Below, in pieces: positions 39,225 to 47,847 of a stretch of DNA of 63,192 nt. The position numbers and the translations under genes are program-made. Each line of letters opens with the position of its first letter. Positions within the stretch are counted from its first letter, which is position 1. The stretch is from Aquabacterium parvum. GTDB lineage: Bacteria; Pseudomonadota; Gammaproteobacteria; Burkholderiales; Burkholderiaceae_C. The stretch lies in assembly GCF_001447195.1 (NCBI RefSeq), contig NZ_LFRI01000236.1, forward strand, positions 1-63,192, read 5' to 3'. A model generated the notes under the pieces. It had not been told where the DNA came from, did not search any database, and worked only from the letters and a program-made list of their open reading frames with translations.

Positions 39225-39449
39225 CAGCGCCTCTGGCGCACCCATCCACTTGCCCCTAACCAAACTGGGAATCATGATGAAAACTCACCGTGACACCTCA
39301 GCCAGCAATTTGCTGCCTGACCGAGCGGCATGCCAATCATGATTTGGTGGATATCTCCCCCCTCGGTTTCCGATGTTGAAGAATTCGAAGGACCTTCAAG
39401 TCCCACGTTCTGCTTTTCCCTCCATCACTCCCACTGCATGGGATTATTC

Positions 39450-39839
39450 ATGACGCTCTCAAACCTCTTCTCCAAAGCGACCCTCGCTGTCGCCTCCGCC
39501 TTGTTCGCTACAACGGCAGCATTTGCCCATCCGGCACTGTTGTCCAGCTCACCGGCGGACAAGTCCCAGGGCCCGGCTCCCGCGAAAATCGAATTGAAGT
39601 TTTCCGAAACGCTGACCACGCAATTCTCGGGCGCGAATCTCATCATGACCGGCATGCCGGGGATGCCGAACCACGGCGCGATGAAGATCAACGCCAGCGT
39701 CGCTGGTGCCAGCGATGGCAAGACGATGATCATCACTCCCGCCAGCCCCTTGGTCGCCGGCGACTACCGCGTGGAATGGCGGGCCGTCTCTTCGGACACC
39801 CACCCAGTCAAGGGAAGCTTTACCTTCCAGGTGAAGTGA
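39450..39839 (+). CDS. copC: Periplasmic copper chaperone CopC
   Basis: The product is 129 residues. The signal peptide is cleaved before HPALLSSSPAD, which gives the mature N-terminal His that ligates Cu(II) in CopC. The C-terminal block SSDTHPVKGSFTFQV supplies the other Cu(II) ligands, and MTGMPGMPNHGAM gives the Met-rich Cu(I) site. It passes copper between CopA, CopB and CopD in the periplasm. ATG 39450 is chosen because GGGA precedes it; ATG 39438 would add four residues. A 225-bp gap separates it from copB, longer than usual in this operon. Confidence 0.93.
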   Translation: MTLSNLFSKATLAVASALFATTAAFAHPALLSSSPADKSQGPAPAKIELKFSETLTTQFSGANLIMTGMPGMPNHGAMKINASVAGASDGKTMIITPASPLVAGDYRVEWRAVSSDTHPVKGSFTFQVK

Positions 39840-39842
39840 GCC

Positions 39843-40766
39843 ATGACGGACGATTGGCTCAACATTGCGCTGCGCTTCGCGGTGTACATGGATCTGGGCG
39901 CGACCTTTGGTGTCTCCCTGTTCGGTGTGTACGCACTTCGTCTGGACAGTCGTTCGTCCCTCGTCGCGCAGCGCTTCGCCCGCGCAGCTTTTGCCGGTGC
40001 GCTCGTGGGCATCGCGTTATCGCTCGGCGCCATGGCAGTGCTCGCCAAGGCCATGTCCGGCGCTGCCACTTATGGAGAGCTGAACAGCAACGTCTTCGAG
40101 ATGATCATTTCGGAGACGGCTGTGGGCATTGCCTGGTCGGTTCGTCTGCTGGCCCTTGTTGCATGCGTCGGTCTCGCCGTGTCGAAGCTGCGCACAGTGC
40201 ACCGGCTGATTGGCTCGACCGCCTTGAGCGCTCTGGCACTCGCAACGTTGGCTTGGTCCGGACACGGCGCGATGAGTGAAGGGGCTCAGGGCTATCTGCA
40301 CCTGGGGTCTGACATCGCCCATTTGTTGGCGGCCGGCGCCTGGATCGGGGCACTTTTTGCCTTCGTCATGCTGGCGATGCATCGGGCTGCAACGACAAAC
40401 GAATCGGTCGAGATTCTGAGCCGGCTGTCAAATGGCTTTGCGCAGCTTGGCACCGTGATCGTGTCGACGCTGGTCGTGACGGGCATCGTCAACTATCTGC
40501 TGATCGTGGGTGCGTCAGTCAAGCCGATTTTCACGACGCTCTATGGCGGCCTGCTCGCACTGAAGATCGCATTGTTCATCGGCATGCTCGGATTGGCAGC
40601 TGCCAACCGCTTCCAGTTGAGCCCGCGACTCGAAGTGGCGCTGAGCATAGGAGATCATGCGCAAGCGGCCGTACTGTTGCGTCGCAGCCTGGTCATTGAG
40701 GCATGCATGGTGGTCCTTGTTATCGCATGTGTTGCATGGCTAGGCGTTCTTTCTCCAACCCAATGA
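39843..40766 (+). CDS. copD: Inner-membrane copper protein CopD
   Basis: The product is 307 residues with about eight membrane helices. It begins WLNIALRFAVYMDLGATFGVS, typical of CopD/PcoD, and keeps conserved membrane histidines (HGAMSEG, HLGSDIAHLLAAGAWIGALF). It is thought to move copper across the inner membrane together with CopC. It starts 3 bp after the copC stop, so it is certainly cotranscribed. It is convergent with copS. Confidence 0.93.
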   Translation: MTDDWLNIALRFAVYMDLGATFGVSLFGVYALRLDSRSSLVAQRFARAAFAGALVGIALSLGAMAVLAKAMSGAATYGELNSNVFEMIISETAVGIAWSVRLLALVACVGLAVSKLRTVHRLIGSTALSALALATLAWSGHGAMSEGAQGYLHLGSDIAHLLAAGAWIGALFAFVMLAMHRAATTNESVEILSRLSNGFAQLGTVIVSTLVVTGIVNYLLIVGASVKPIFTTLYGGLLALKIALFIGMLGLAAANRFQLSPRLEVALSIGDHAQAAVLLRRSLVIEACMVVLVIACVAWLGVLSPTQ

Positions 40767-40829
40767 CGGTCGCATCGCGATTACGTGAACCCCAACCTGC
40801 CGACCAAAGCCACTGAGGTCTGACGCCTG

Positions 40830-42206
40830 TCAGTGTGGAAATGACAAGGTGAATTGCGTTTTACCGCCTCCTGATCGGGCCGAGGCATTGCCACCATGGG
40901 CTTCAACGATGGCCTTTGTAATCGACAGGCCAAGCCCAGTTCCATCAGAGTCAGGATGCGATCTTGCAGGATCTGCGCGATAGAAGCGGTCAAACAACCT
41001 TGGCAACACAAGAGGATCAATATCTTGGCCCGTGTTCTCAACTGTGATCTCGGTGGTTTTCGCTGACGCAACAATGGCAATTTGAACGACACCCTCTTTC
41101 GGCGTATGGCGGAGTGCGTTCGACAGCAGGTTGCTCACGGCGCGACGAAACATCAACCGGTCACCGTAAATCTGTCCATCGCCGTGAGTGCTCAAGCAGA
41201 TGCGTTTGTCATCGGCAACAGCGTCATAGAACTCCAACAGTGCCTGTACTTCACGTGCCGCCGAGAAACGCTCCTTGTTGGGCAGGTCAACGCCTCGCTC
41301 GGTCTTGGCCAGGAACAACATGTCCGATACCATGCGAGCCAGGCGCTGCAACTCTTCGGCGTTGGATGCGAGGACGTCGCGGTAGGTAGGTGCATCCCGG
41401 TCGGCGGAGAGCGTCACCTGCGTCTGTGTGAGCAAGTTGCTGATGGGGGTGCGCAGTTCATGGGCCAGGTCCGATGAGAACTCTGACAGGCGCAGGAAGT
41501 CCTCCTGAAGCCTGCCTAACATCTGGTTCAACTCGCGTGCCAGGTCAGCCATCTCAATCGGTACGGCCTCAACAGGCATGCGCCTTTCCAGTTGTTGGCC
41601 CGTCACCCCAGCCGCTCGTGTCTTCATGTCGCGAAGCGGGGCCATGCCTTGATGCGCAGCGATCCAACCCAGAACACCACTGATGAGCGTTGCAATGACG
41701 GCGTAGATCACCAGTTTGCCTTGCAACTCGGTCAGAAACTTCTGATGGTGTGCTGTCTCAATCGCAACCGTGACATCTAATCGTTTGACCTGATCGTACC
41801 CGGGTGATGATTGAGAGTGGACTGCGTGAAAGTCACCTTCCCCGTGTTCCCTGGTGGGCTGCGCGTGGTCGCCTTGAATGCTGTCTGCGCTGAAGTCCTT
41901 GGCTAGATCGCCGACACCATTGGTTTGGAAGATCACGTCACCACCTGGTACCTTGACCAGCACATAGAGTCCATGATGATGATTCAGTGCCTCACTCAGC
42001 CGGGAGCGCGCGTCTCCAAGTGAATTGGACTTGGTCAAAATTTCGTCGATCAAGTGCTGCTTGTCTTCCAAGGTCGTACGGTCAAGCTCCTGGAAATGCT
42101 GATCCGTTGCCAGCAAGAGCAAGTAACCCAAACCGAGCACAACGGTGGCCGCCACGATCGTGAAAAACACAGTCAGGCGGCTGGTCAACGAAAGATGGCG
42201 CAGCAC
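40830..42206 (-). CDS. copS: Heavy-metal sensor histidine kinase CopS
   Basis: The product is 458 residues. TM1 is at 12-34, a periplasmic metal-sensing domain at about 35-165 is rich in His (HHH at 76-78, EHGEGDFHAVHSQ), TM2 is at 166-184, then HAMP, HisKA with the phosphorylated His249 in SSDLAHELRTP, and HATPase_c with DGTGLGLSITKAIVEAHGG. It senses periplasmic copper and phosphorylates CopR. The start is a GTG placed immediately after the TAA of copR, so translation is coupled. The length fits CusS/CopS. Confidence 0.94.
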   Translation of the reverse strand: MLRHLSLTSRLTVFFTIVAATVVLGLGYLLLLATDQHFQELDRTTLEDKQHLIDEILTKSNSLGDARSRLSEALNHHHGLYVLVKVPGGDVIFQTNGVGDLAKDFSADSIQGDHAQPTREHGEGDFHAVHSQSSPGYDQVKRLDVTVAIETAHHQKFLTELQGKLVIYAVIATLISGVLGWIAAHQGMAPLRDMKTRAAGVTGQQLERRMPVEAVPIEMADLARELNQMLGRLQEDFLRLSEFSSDLAHELRTPISNLLTQTQVTLSADRDAPTYRDVLASNAEELQRLARMVSDMLFLAKTERGVDLPNKERFSAAREVQALLEFYDAVADDKRICLSTHGDGQIYGDRLMFRRAVSNLLSNALRHTPKEGVVQIAIVASAKTTEITVENTGQDIDPLVLPRLFDRFYRADPARSHPDSDGTGLGLSITKAIVEAHGGNASARSGGGKTQFTLSFPH

Positions 42207-42890
42207 TTACTGATCCTCCGGCGCTTCCAGCACATAGCCCATGCCACGGACCGTCTGAATCAGCTTGGTATCGTGCCCCTCGTCGATCTTCACGCGCAGA
42301 CGCCGCATGGCCACCTCGATCACATTGGTGTCGCTATCGAAATTCATGTCCCACACCTGCGACGCGATCAGCGAGCGAGGGAGGACTTCGCCCTGACGTC
42401 GCATCAGGAGTTCGAGGAGCCCGAATTCCTTGGCCGTCAGGTCGATGCGCTTGCCCGCGCGCGAGACACGCCGACGCAGCAAATCCAAATCCAGGTCAGC
42501 CACCTTCAGTCTTGTGGGCTCGTTCCCGCTGCGACCTCGCCGCAAGATGATGCGCACGCGTGCCAACAGCTCGGCAAATGAGAAGGGCTTGACCAGGTAG
42601 TCCTCGGCGCCCAACTCCAGGCCCTTCACGCGGTCCTCCACCTGATCGCGCGCGGTCAGGAACATGACCGACGTCTGCAGACCCCGTTCGCGCATGGCCT
42701 GCAATACCTGCCAACCGTTCAGGCCCGGAAGCATCACATCCAGAATCACCAAGTCAAACTCGCTGTGCTCCATCAAATGCAAGCCATCCGTCCCGTTCTG
42801 GGCGAGATCAACAAAAAACCCGGCTTCACGCAAGCCTTGGCGCAGGTACTCACCGGTTTTGGGCTCGTCTTCGACGATCAAGATGCGCAT
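42207..42890 (-). CDS. copR: Copper response regulator CopR
   Basis: The product is 227 residues of the OmpR/PhoB type. The receiver domain has the acidic pair in VEDEP, the phospho-acceptor Asp51 in [12 protein letters not shown] in FLTARD and Lys in YLVKPF. The winged-helix domain ends [13 protein letters not shown]. It belongs to the heavy-metal response regulator subgroup (CusR/CopR/PcoR). ATG 42890 gives the standard MRILIVEDE start. It probably binds the 18-bp boxes at 36240, 42952 and 51723, the second of which lies 62 bp before its own start, implying autoregulation. Confidence 0.95.
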   Translation of the reverse strand: MRILIVEDEPKTGEYLRQGLREAGFFVDLAQNGTDGLHLMEHSEFDLVILDVMLPGLNGWQVLQAMRERGLQTSVMFLTARDQVEDRVKGLELGAEDYLVKPFSFAELLARVRIILRRGRSGNEPTRLKVADLDLDLLRRRVSRAGKRIDLTAKEFGLLELLMRRQGEVLPRSLIASQVWDMNFDSDTNVIEVAMRRLRVKIDEGHDTKLIQTVRGMGYVLEAPEDQ

Positions 42891-42951
42891 GTTCGTTCTT
42901 CTCTCTCTGGTGTGAGGATAGTGTGACAAGCTTTAGTGCCGCTGACATGTA

Positions 42952-42969
42952 GATAACAAACATGTAATT
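42952..42969. promoter_or_regulatory. Probable CopR box between copR and the cusF-like gene
   Basis: GATAACAAACATGTAATT matches the boxes at 36240 and 51723 with an imperfect left half (ATAACA for ATTACA) and a good right half (ATGTAAT). Its position in the divergent promoter region suits control of both copRS and the cusF-like operon. A further ACATGTA lies directly to its left at 42945-42951. Confidence 0.55.
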
Positions 42970-43146
42970 TGGTAGATGGCTTTTTGTCAGGAATAACTCT
43001 TCAGAATGAGTCCTAGAGTTCACGGCGTCGCAGACCAGGAGTGCATGTCGAGTCCATCACACCAGAAGGGTGCTCTTTGGCTTGTTGACATGCCCTGACG
43101 CGACAGCATCGACACATACAGCTACTCGTATTCATCAGAGGAAACC

Positions 43147-43488
43147 ATGAACAAAATCAACCAACTGCTGACCATTTCTGCGTTGGCCCTGAGTGTGGTC
43201 ATACCTGTGAGCAGCTTTGCTCAAACAGCCATGGATCACAGCAAGATGGGCATGTCGCATCCGGCCGCCATGACCGACGGAGAAATTAAGAAACTGGACG
43301 TCGCCAACGGCAAGATCACGATCAAACATGGCGACATCTTGCACATGGACATGCCAGGCATGACCATGGTGTTCACGGTGAAGGACAAGAGCTTGCTGTC
43401 CCAAGTCAAGCCGGGAGACAAGGTCAAGTTCATGGTAGTGAACGAGGGCGGAAAGCTGGTGGTCACCGATATCCAGCCTGCCCAATAA
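43147..43488 (+). CDS. CusF-like periplasmic copper-binding protein
   Basis: The product is 113 residues with a signal peptide ending SSFAQ. A short Met/His-rich linker (MDHSKMGMSHPAAM) leads into the CusF domain: EIKKLDVANGKITIKHGDI, then the DMPGMTMVF motif holding the two Met ligands, then KVKFMVV. CusF binds Cu(I) and Ag(I) and hands it to the CusCBA pump. It opens the second copper cluster, about 180 bp after the CopR box. A gene for a matching CusCBA pump lies 8 kb downstream. Confidence 0.9.
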   Translation: MNKINQLLTISALALSVVIPVSSFAQTAMDHSKMGMSHPAAMTDGEIKKLDVANGKITIKHGDILHMDMPGMTMVFTVKDKSLLSQVKPGDKVKFMVVNEGGKLVVTDIQPAQ

Positions 43489-43565
43489 AAAACGCTGACC
43501 CTGCGTGCTGTAGCCGCCATGTCTCCTGGAGCCAGGACGGGCATCGGCTGATTTCAAACCCTGAC

Positions 43566-43579
43566 AGGAGAAAACCATT
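43566..43579 (+). promoter_or_regulatory. Ribosome binding site with apparent ATT start codon
   Basis: AGGAG (43566-43570) stands six bases before ATT (43577-43579). From this ATT the frame encodes a textbook signal peptide continuing into the Met-rich protein. No ATG, GTG or TTG exists at this position, and the first ATG (43628) falls inside the signal peptide. Confidence 0.6.
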
Positions 43580-44008
43580 ACCAACATTCGCAAGACTCTG
43601 ATTGCACTCTGTGCCGCGACGGCATCGATGGGGGCCTTCGCACAGGCTGCCGAGGAACATCAAGCCCACCATCCAGCGGGCGCAGCTTCGGCGGCAGGGC
43701 CTGTCAAAAAAGCGCCAGTGAAAGCCATGGGGGCGGACAAGATGGCGGCGATGGACCAGCACATGAAGTCGATGCAAGCCATGCACGAAAAGATGATGGC
43801 TGCCCCCACCCCTGAAGCGCGTCAGGCCCTGATGGCTGAGCACATGAAGACGATGCAGGAAGGCATGACCATGATGAAACAGATGGGAGGCAAGGGCATG
43901 AAGGGTGACATGGCCAGCCGTCAGCAAATGATGGAAAAACGCATGGACATGATGGAGTCCATGATGCAGATGATGATGGATCGTATGCCCCCGGCTCCAG
44001 CCAACTGA
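43577..44008 (+). CDS. Met/His-rich periplasmic protein, apparent ATT start
   Basis: With the ATT start the product is 143 residues. The signal peptide (TNIRKTLIALCAATASMGAFA) is intact and followed by EEHQAHHPAG, a Pro/Ala/Lys linker and a Met-rich helical region (DKMAAMDQHMKSMQAMHEKMM and repeats). Such proteins bind Cu(I) through Met thioethers in the periplasm. The first ATG at 43628 would delete most of the signal peptide, so it is a poor start. AUU initiation is known for infC and a few others; a recent ATG-to-ATT mutation is the alternative. It follows the cusF-like gene by 88 bp. Confidence 0.7.
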   Translation: MTNIRKTLIALCAATASMGAFAQAAEEHQAHHPAGAASAAGPVKKAPVKAMGADKMAAMDQHMKSMQAMHEKMMAAPTPEARQALMAEHMKTMQEGMTMMKQMGGKGMKGDMASRQQMMEKRMDMMESMMQMMMDRMPPAPAN

Positions 44009-44034
44009 TTCGCATCAATTGATCGGAGAATCGC

Positions 44035-44316
44035 ATGAACCACCAACACAAGGGCCATGATTCGCCCCCGAACTTCTGGACGACACGCTATGCCATCGGT
44101 TTGGTGGTGATTGGTGGCGTCACAGCCTACTTTCTGCTGGCGGAGCATTTGGCCCATGTGGTGGGCGCTTTGCCATATCTGCTTCTTTTGGCCTGTCCGC
44201 TGATGCACGTCTTCATGCATGGCGGGCATGGTCATCAGAATCAGCACCCGGGCCAGCCGGACAAACCGAGCAGCGCGAAGTCACGCAAGCCAGGAGAGCC
44301 AGGAGAGCCATCATGA
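44035..44316 (+). CDS. DUF2933 small membrane protein
   Basis: The product is 93 residues: a His-rich N-terminus (MNHQHKGHDS), one or two membrane segments (about 18-60), then CPLMHVFMHGGHGHQNQHPG, the C-terminal His-rich signature of DUF2933. The function is unknown, but the histidines and the setting suggest metal handling at the inner membrane. It begins 26 bp after the Met-rich gene and overlaps the methyltransferase start by ATGA. A 9-base repeat near its end (CAGGAGAGC twice) also forms the next gene's ribosome binding site. Confidence 0.8.
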   Translation: MNHQHKGHDSPPNFWTTRYAIGLVVIGGVTAYFLLAEHLAHVVGALPYLLLLACPLMHVFMHGGHGHQNQHPGQPDKPSSAKSRKPGEPGEPS

Positions 44317-44951
44317 ATCATGCTGATCCTGCGTATGGCCTGTGGTCTCTGGTCATCTTCAATTCGGCGATCTTCATCATGTTCGCCTTCAGCTTCTTCA
44401 AGCCTGCGACAACGCGGGATTGGCGTTCATTCAGTGCCTTTTCCGCGTTCATCGTTGCCTTGTTTGTGGAGATGTATGGTTTCCCTCTGACGATTTACCT
44501 GTTGTCAGGATGGCTCCAGACTCGATTCCCTGGTCTTGACCTTCTCTCCCACAACTCCGGCCATTTATGGTCCACGCTCCTGGGCGAGAAGGGGGATCCG
44601 CATTTCGGCATCCTTCACATCGGTAGCTACATTTTTCTGGGCTATGGCTTCTATTTGTTATCCAAGTCCTGGAATGTGCTGTACCACGCACAGCGCCGCC
44701 ACGGGTTGGCCACATCTGGGCCCTATGCACGCATTCGGCACCCACAGTACGTCGCCTTCGTGATGATCCTACTTGGCTTTTTGTTGCAGTGGCCCACCTT
44801 GCTGACGCTGATCATGTTCCCGATTTTGCTGGCCATGTATGGGCGTCTTGCCATCACAGAAGAGGCCGAGATGCGTGCAAGTTTTGGCGATGAGTTCGAA
44901 CGCTATGCGCAGAAGACACCCAGGTTCATTCCTCGACTGAAGTTGAAATGA
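44313..44951 (+). CDS. Membrane methyltransferase, isoprenylcysteine carboxylmethyltransferase (ICMT/PEMT) family
   Basis: The product is 212 residues with about five membrane helices. The C-terminal SAM-binding signature is clear: GLATSGPYARIRHPQYVAFV, then ITEEAEMRASFGDEFERYAQKTPRFIP. Eukaryotic ICMT methylates prenyl-cysteine and PEMT methylates phospholipids; bacterial members are mostly uncharacterised. Proteins of this type recur beside DUF2933 and copper ATPases in copper islands as far as I know, so a role in copper tolerance is inferred. Translation is coupled to the DUF2933 gene by a 4-bp overlap. Confidence 0.85.
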   Translation: MNHADPAYGLWSLVIFNSAIFIMFAFSFFKPATTRDWRSFSAFSAFIVALFVEMYGFPLTIYLLSGWLQTRFPGLDLLSHNSGHLWSTLLGEKGDPHFGILHIGSYIFLGYGFYLLSKSWNVLYHAQRRHGLATSGPYARIRHPQYVAFVMILLGFLLQWPTLLTLIMFPILLAMYGRLAITEEAEMRASFGDEFERYAQKTPRFIPRLKLK

Positions 44952-45043
44952 CCGATTGGCGGGTGTGCCCCTCATGAAGGGGGCAAAACGTACGTTTGTC
45001 TGGTAGCCGCCAGCCAGATGATCTTGGCTGAATGGAGCAGAGC

Positions 45044-45352
45044 ATGGAACAGATCGAACTGAAGGTGACGGGCATGACCTGCGGCGCGTGTGTCTCGCGT
45101 GTCAGCAAGGCCGCGTTGGGCGTGGCAGGGGTGCACAGCGCCGAGGTGGAGCTTGAAAGCGGCTTGGTGCGCGCCAGCGTCGATGCGGCTGACACGGTGC
45201 AGCCAGTGCTGTTGCAAGCCCTCGCGGCGGCAGGTTACCCAGCGGAGTCAGTTGCGTTGGCCTTGGACGGGCTGCGCAGTGAACCCGAAAACGCCGCAAC
45301 CAGTTGTGGCAGTGGCGCTCGCACAGGTCGAGGGTGCTGCTGCGGACACTGA
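45044..45352 (+). CDS. Heavy-metal-associated domain protein (CopZ-like copper chaperone)
   Basis: The product is 102 residues. An HMA domain (about 1-66) has the metal motif MTCGACVSRV and the usual beta-alpha-beta-beta-alpha-beta order. A flexible tail ends in a cysteine cluster and His (RGCCCGH). It probably delivers Cu(I) to the P-type ATPase encoded next, which has no HMA domain of its own. ATG 45044 has GGAG six bases upstream; ATG 45032 is a poorer choice. A paralogue with the same kind of tail lies at 62525. Confidence 0.85.
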   Translation: MEQIELKVTGMTCGACVSRVSKAALGVAGVHSAEVELESGLVRASVDAADTVQPVLLQALAAAGYPAESVALALDGLRSEPENAATSCGSGARTGRGCCCGH

Positions 45353-45449
45353 GTTCCGTCAGTTTGACAGGCTTACCCGCGGACGATGGTGACGGCAACG
45401 GGCCGACAAGCCGACCATGGCGCACCTGTTTGGGCGCCAATGCAGAAGA

Positions 45450-47840
45450 ATGAATATGGAAAACGAGACCATGCACGAACACGCCCACCATAACCACCAT
45501 CACGCAGGTTCTGACGGTGATGATCACCCGCCTGAAGGGGCGGAGGTCGCGCCGTCACTGAAGGATCCTGTCTGCGGCATGGCAGTGACCGAGCAGTCTG
45601 CTCACACGCTCGTCCACGAAGGACGACCCTACTATTTCTGCAGCGCTGGCTGCCAGAGTAAGTTCGCGACCAATCCGCTGCGCTATGTGCAGTCGCCCGA
45701 TGCTGCGCCGGCGTCCACTGCGCCTGCGCCGTCGACGCCCGCGGCGATCTACACCTGCCCGATGCACCCCGAGATCAGGCAGGACCATCCAGGCAGCTGT
45801 CCCAAGTGCGGTATGACACTGGAGCCACTGATCCCTGAGCTGGAGGAGGACGAGAACCCCGAGCTGAGCGACTTTCGCCGCCGATTCTGGTGGACGCTGC
45901 CGCTCACAGTGGTGGTGACGATCCTTGCGATGGCCGGCCATCGGCTCAACTGGTTCGATATGGCAGTGCAGAGCTGGATTGAGTTGGTGTTGTCGCTGCC
46001 GATCGTGCTGTGGGCTGGCTGGCCTTTCTTCTCGCGGGGCTGGCAGTCGGTTGTTAACCGCAGCCCCAACATGTGGACCCTGATCGGCCTGGGCACCGGC
46101 GCCGCCTTTGTCTACAGCGTGGTCGCCACCGTGGCTCCACAGGTCTTTCCGGACTCGTTCATCTCCATGGGTCGGGTCGCGGTCTACTTCGAAGCGGCCG
46201 CCGTCATCATCTCGCTGACCTTGTTGGGGCAGGTGCTGGAACTGAAGGCCCGCTCGCAGACCTCGGCTGCGATCAAGTCGCTGCTGGGTCTGGCGCCCAA
46301 GACGGCGCGTCGCATCCGTCCCGACGGCACTGAGGAGGATGTGCCGCTGACCCATGTGCATGTGGGGGACCTGCTGCGCATCCGTCCCGGCGAGAAGGTG
46401 CCGGTGGATGGCACGGTGACAGAGGGCAGCAGCGCAGTGGACGAGTCCATGCTAACTGGCGAGCCGGTGCCGGTGACCAAGCGAGTGGGCGACAGTGTCA
46501 TCGGCGCGACGCTGAACACGAATGGCGCGCTGGTGATGCGATCAGAGAAAGTCGGCTCGGCCACCATGCTGTCGCAGATCGTACAGATGGTGGCGCAGGC
46601 GCAGCGTTCCAAGGCACCGATGCAGCGCATGGCCGATCTGGTCGCTGGCTACTTTGTGGTGGCCGTGGTTGCGATCGCACTGCTGACATTCTTTGTCTGG
46701 GGCTTTCTCGGTCCACAGCCTAGCTGGGTCTATGCACTGATCAACGCTGTGGCGGTTTTGATCATCGCCTGCCCTTGCGCGCTGGGGCTGGCCACACCGA
46801 TGTCGATCATGGTGGCCACCGGTCGCGGGGCCACACATGGCGTGCTGTTCCGCGACGCTGCTGCGATCGAGAACCTGCGCAAGATTGACACGCTGATCAT
46901 CGACAAGACCGGCACGCTAACCGAAGGGCGACCGGCGTTCGACCGTGCGGTGGCCGCAGCGGGGTTCGACGAGGCCGAGGTGCTGCGCCTGGCGGCCAGC
47001 CTGGACCAAGGCAGCGAGCATCCGCTGGCCGACGCCATCGTGCGCGCGGCACGCGAGCGCGGCCTGTCCCTGGGCAAGCCGGAGAACTTCGAGTCGGGCT
47101 CGGGGATCGGTGTGCGGGGCCACGTAGGTGCCCGCGAACTGGCGCTGGGCAACACGGCGTTGATGGACCAGCTCGGTGTGTCCGTTCAGGCTCTGGTTCC
47201 GCAGGCGGAGGCGCTGCGCTCGGAGGGCGCGAGCGTGATGCACCTGGCGGTCGACGGTCAGCTGGCGGGCTTGCTGGCAGTCTCCGATCCGGTCAAGGCG
47301 AGCACACCTGAGGCGCTCGCCACGCTGAAGGCGGCCGGACTGCGCATCGTGATGGCGACCGGGGATGGTCTGACCACGGCGCGCTCGGTCGGCGCACGGC
47401 TGGGCATTGACGAGGTGCATGGCGAGGTCAAGCCGGCAGACAAGCTAGAGCTGGTGGCTCGTTTACAGAAGGAAGGCCGAGTCGTGGCGATGGCCGGTGA
47501 TGGCATCAACGATGCACCGGCGCTGGCCAAAGCCGACGTTGGGATTGCCATGGGCACTGGTACGGACGTGGCGATGAACAGCGCCCAGGTCACGCTGGTC
47601 AAGGGGGATCTGCGCGGCATCGCGGTCGCCCGCTCCCTGTCGGAGGACACCGTAGGCAACATGAAGCAAAACCTGATGTTTGCCTTCCTCTACAACGCCT
47701 TGGGCATTCCGATTGCGGCCGGTGTGCTGTACCCGCTGACAGGCTGGCTGCTGTCGCCGCTGATTGCTGCGCTGGCGATGAGCTTCAGTTCGGCTTCGGT
47801 GATCGGCAATGCCCTTCGCTTGCGTTCGTCAAAAGTGTGA
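45450..47840 (+). CDS. Copper-translocating P1B-type ATPase with YHS and heavy-metal-binding N-domains
   Basis: The product is 796 residues. A His-rich start ([12 protein letters not shown]) precedes a YHS domain (DPVCGMAV...YYFCSAGC, about 40-75) and a heavy-metal-binding domain ([22 protein letters not shown], about 100-125). These replace the usual HMA domains. The membrane core has the CPC motif (441-443), the phosphorylated Asp485 in [15 protein letters not shown] in [10 protein letters not shown] and [10 protein letters not shown]. It exports Cu(I) from the cytoplasm. The start is either ATG 45450 or nearby ATGs. The preceding gene supplies a separate HMA chaperone. Confidence 0.93.
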   Translation: MNMENETMHEHAHHNHHHAGSDGDDHPPEGAEVAPSLKDPVCGMAVTEQSAHTLVHEGRPYYFCSAGCQSKFATNPLRYVQSPDAAPASTAPAPSTPAAIYTCPMHPEIRQDHPGSCPKCGMTLEPLIPELEEDENPELSDFRRRFWWTLPLTVVVTILAMAGHRLNWFDMAVQSWIELVLSLPIVLWAGWPFFSRGWQSVVNRSPNMWTLIGLGTGAAFVYSVVATVAPQVFPDSFISMGRVAVYFEAAAVIISLTLLGQVLELKARSQTSAAIKSLLGLAPKTARRIRPDGTEEDVPLTHVHVGDLLRIRPGEKVPVDGTVTEGSSAVDESMLTGEPVPVTKRVGDSVIGATLNTNGALVMRSEKVGSATMLSQIVQMVAQAQRSKAPMQRMADLVAGYFVVAVVAIALLTFFVWGFLGPQPSWVYALINAVAVLIIACPCALGLATPMSIMVATGRGATHGVLFRDAAAIENLRKIDTLIIDKTGTLTEGRPAFDRAVAAAGFDEAEVLRLAASLDQGSEHPLADAIVRAARERGLSLGKPENFESGSGIGVRGHVGARELALGNTALMDQLGVSVQALVPQAEALRSEGASVMHLAVDGQLAGLLAVSDPVKASTPEALATLKAAGLRIVMATGDGLTTARSVGARLGIDEVHGEVKPADKLELVARLQKEGRVVAMAGDGINDAPALAKADVGIAMGTGTDVAMNSAQVTLVKGDLRGIAVARSLSEDTVGNMKQNLMFAFLYNALGIPIAAGVLYPLTGWLLSPLIAALAMSFSSASVIGNALRLRSSKV

Positions 47841-47847
47841 GCTCCTC

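Noticed and set aside
40811..40835. Terminator between copD and copS
   Set aside because: CACTGA/TCAGTG can pair but no T tract follows on either strand, and it overlaps the end of copS.
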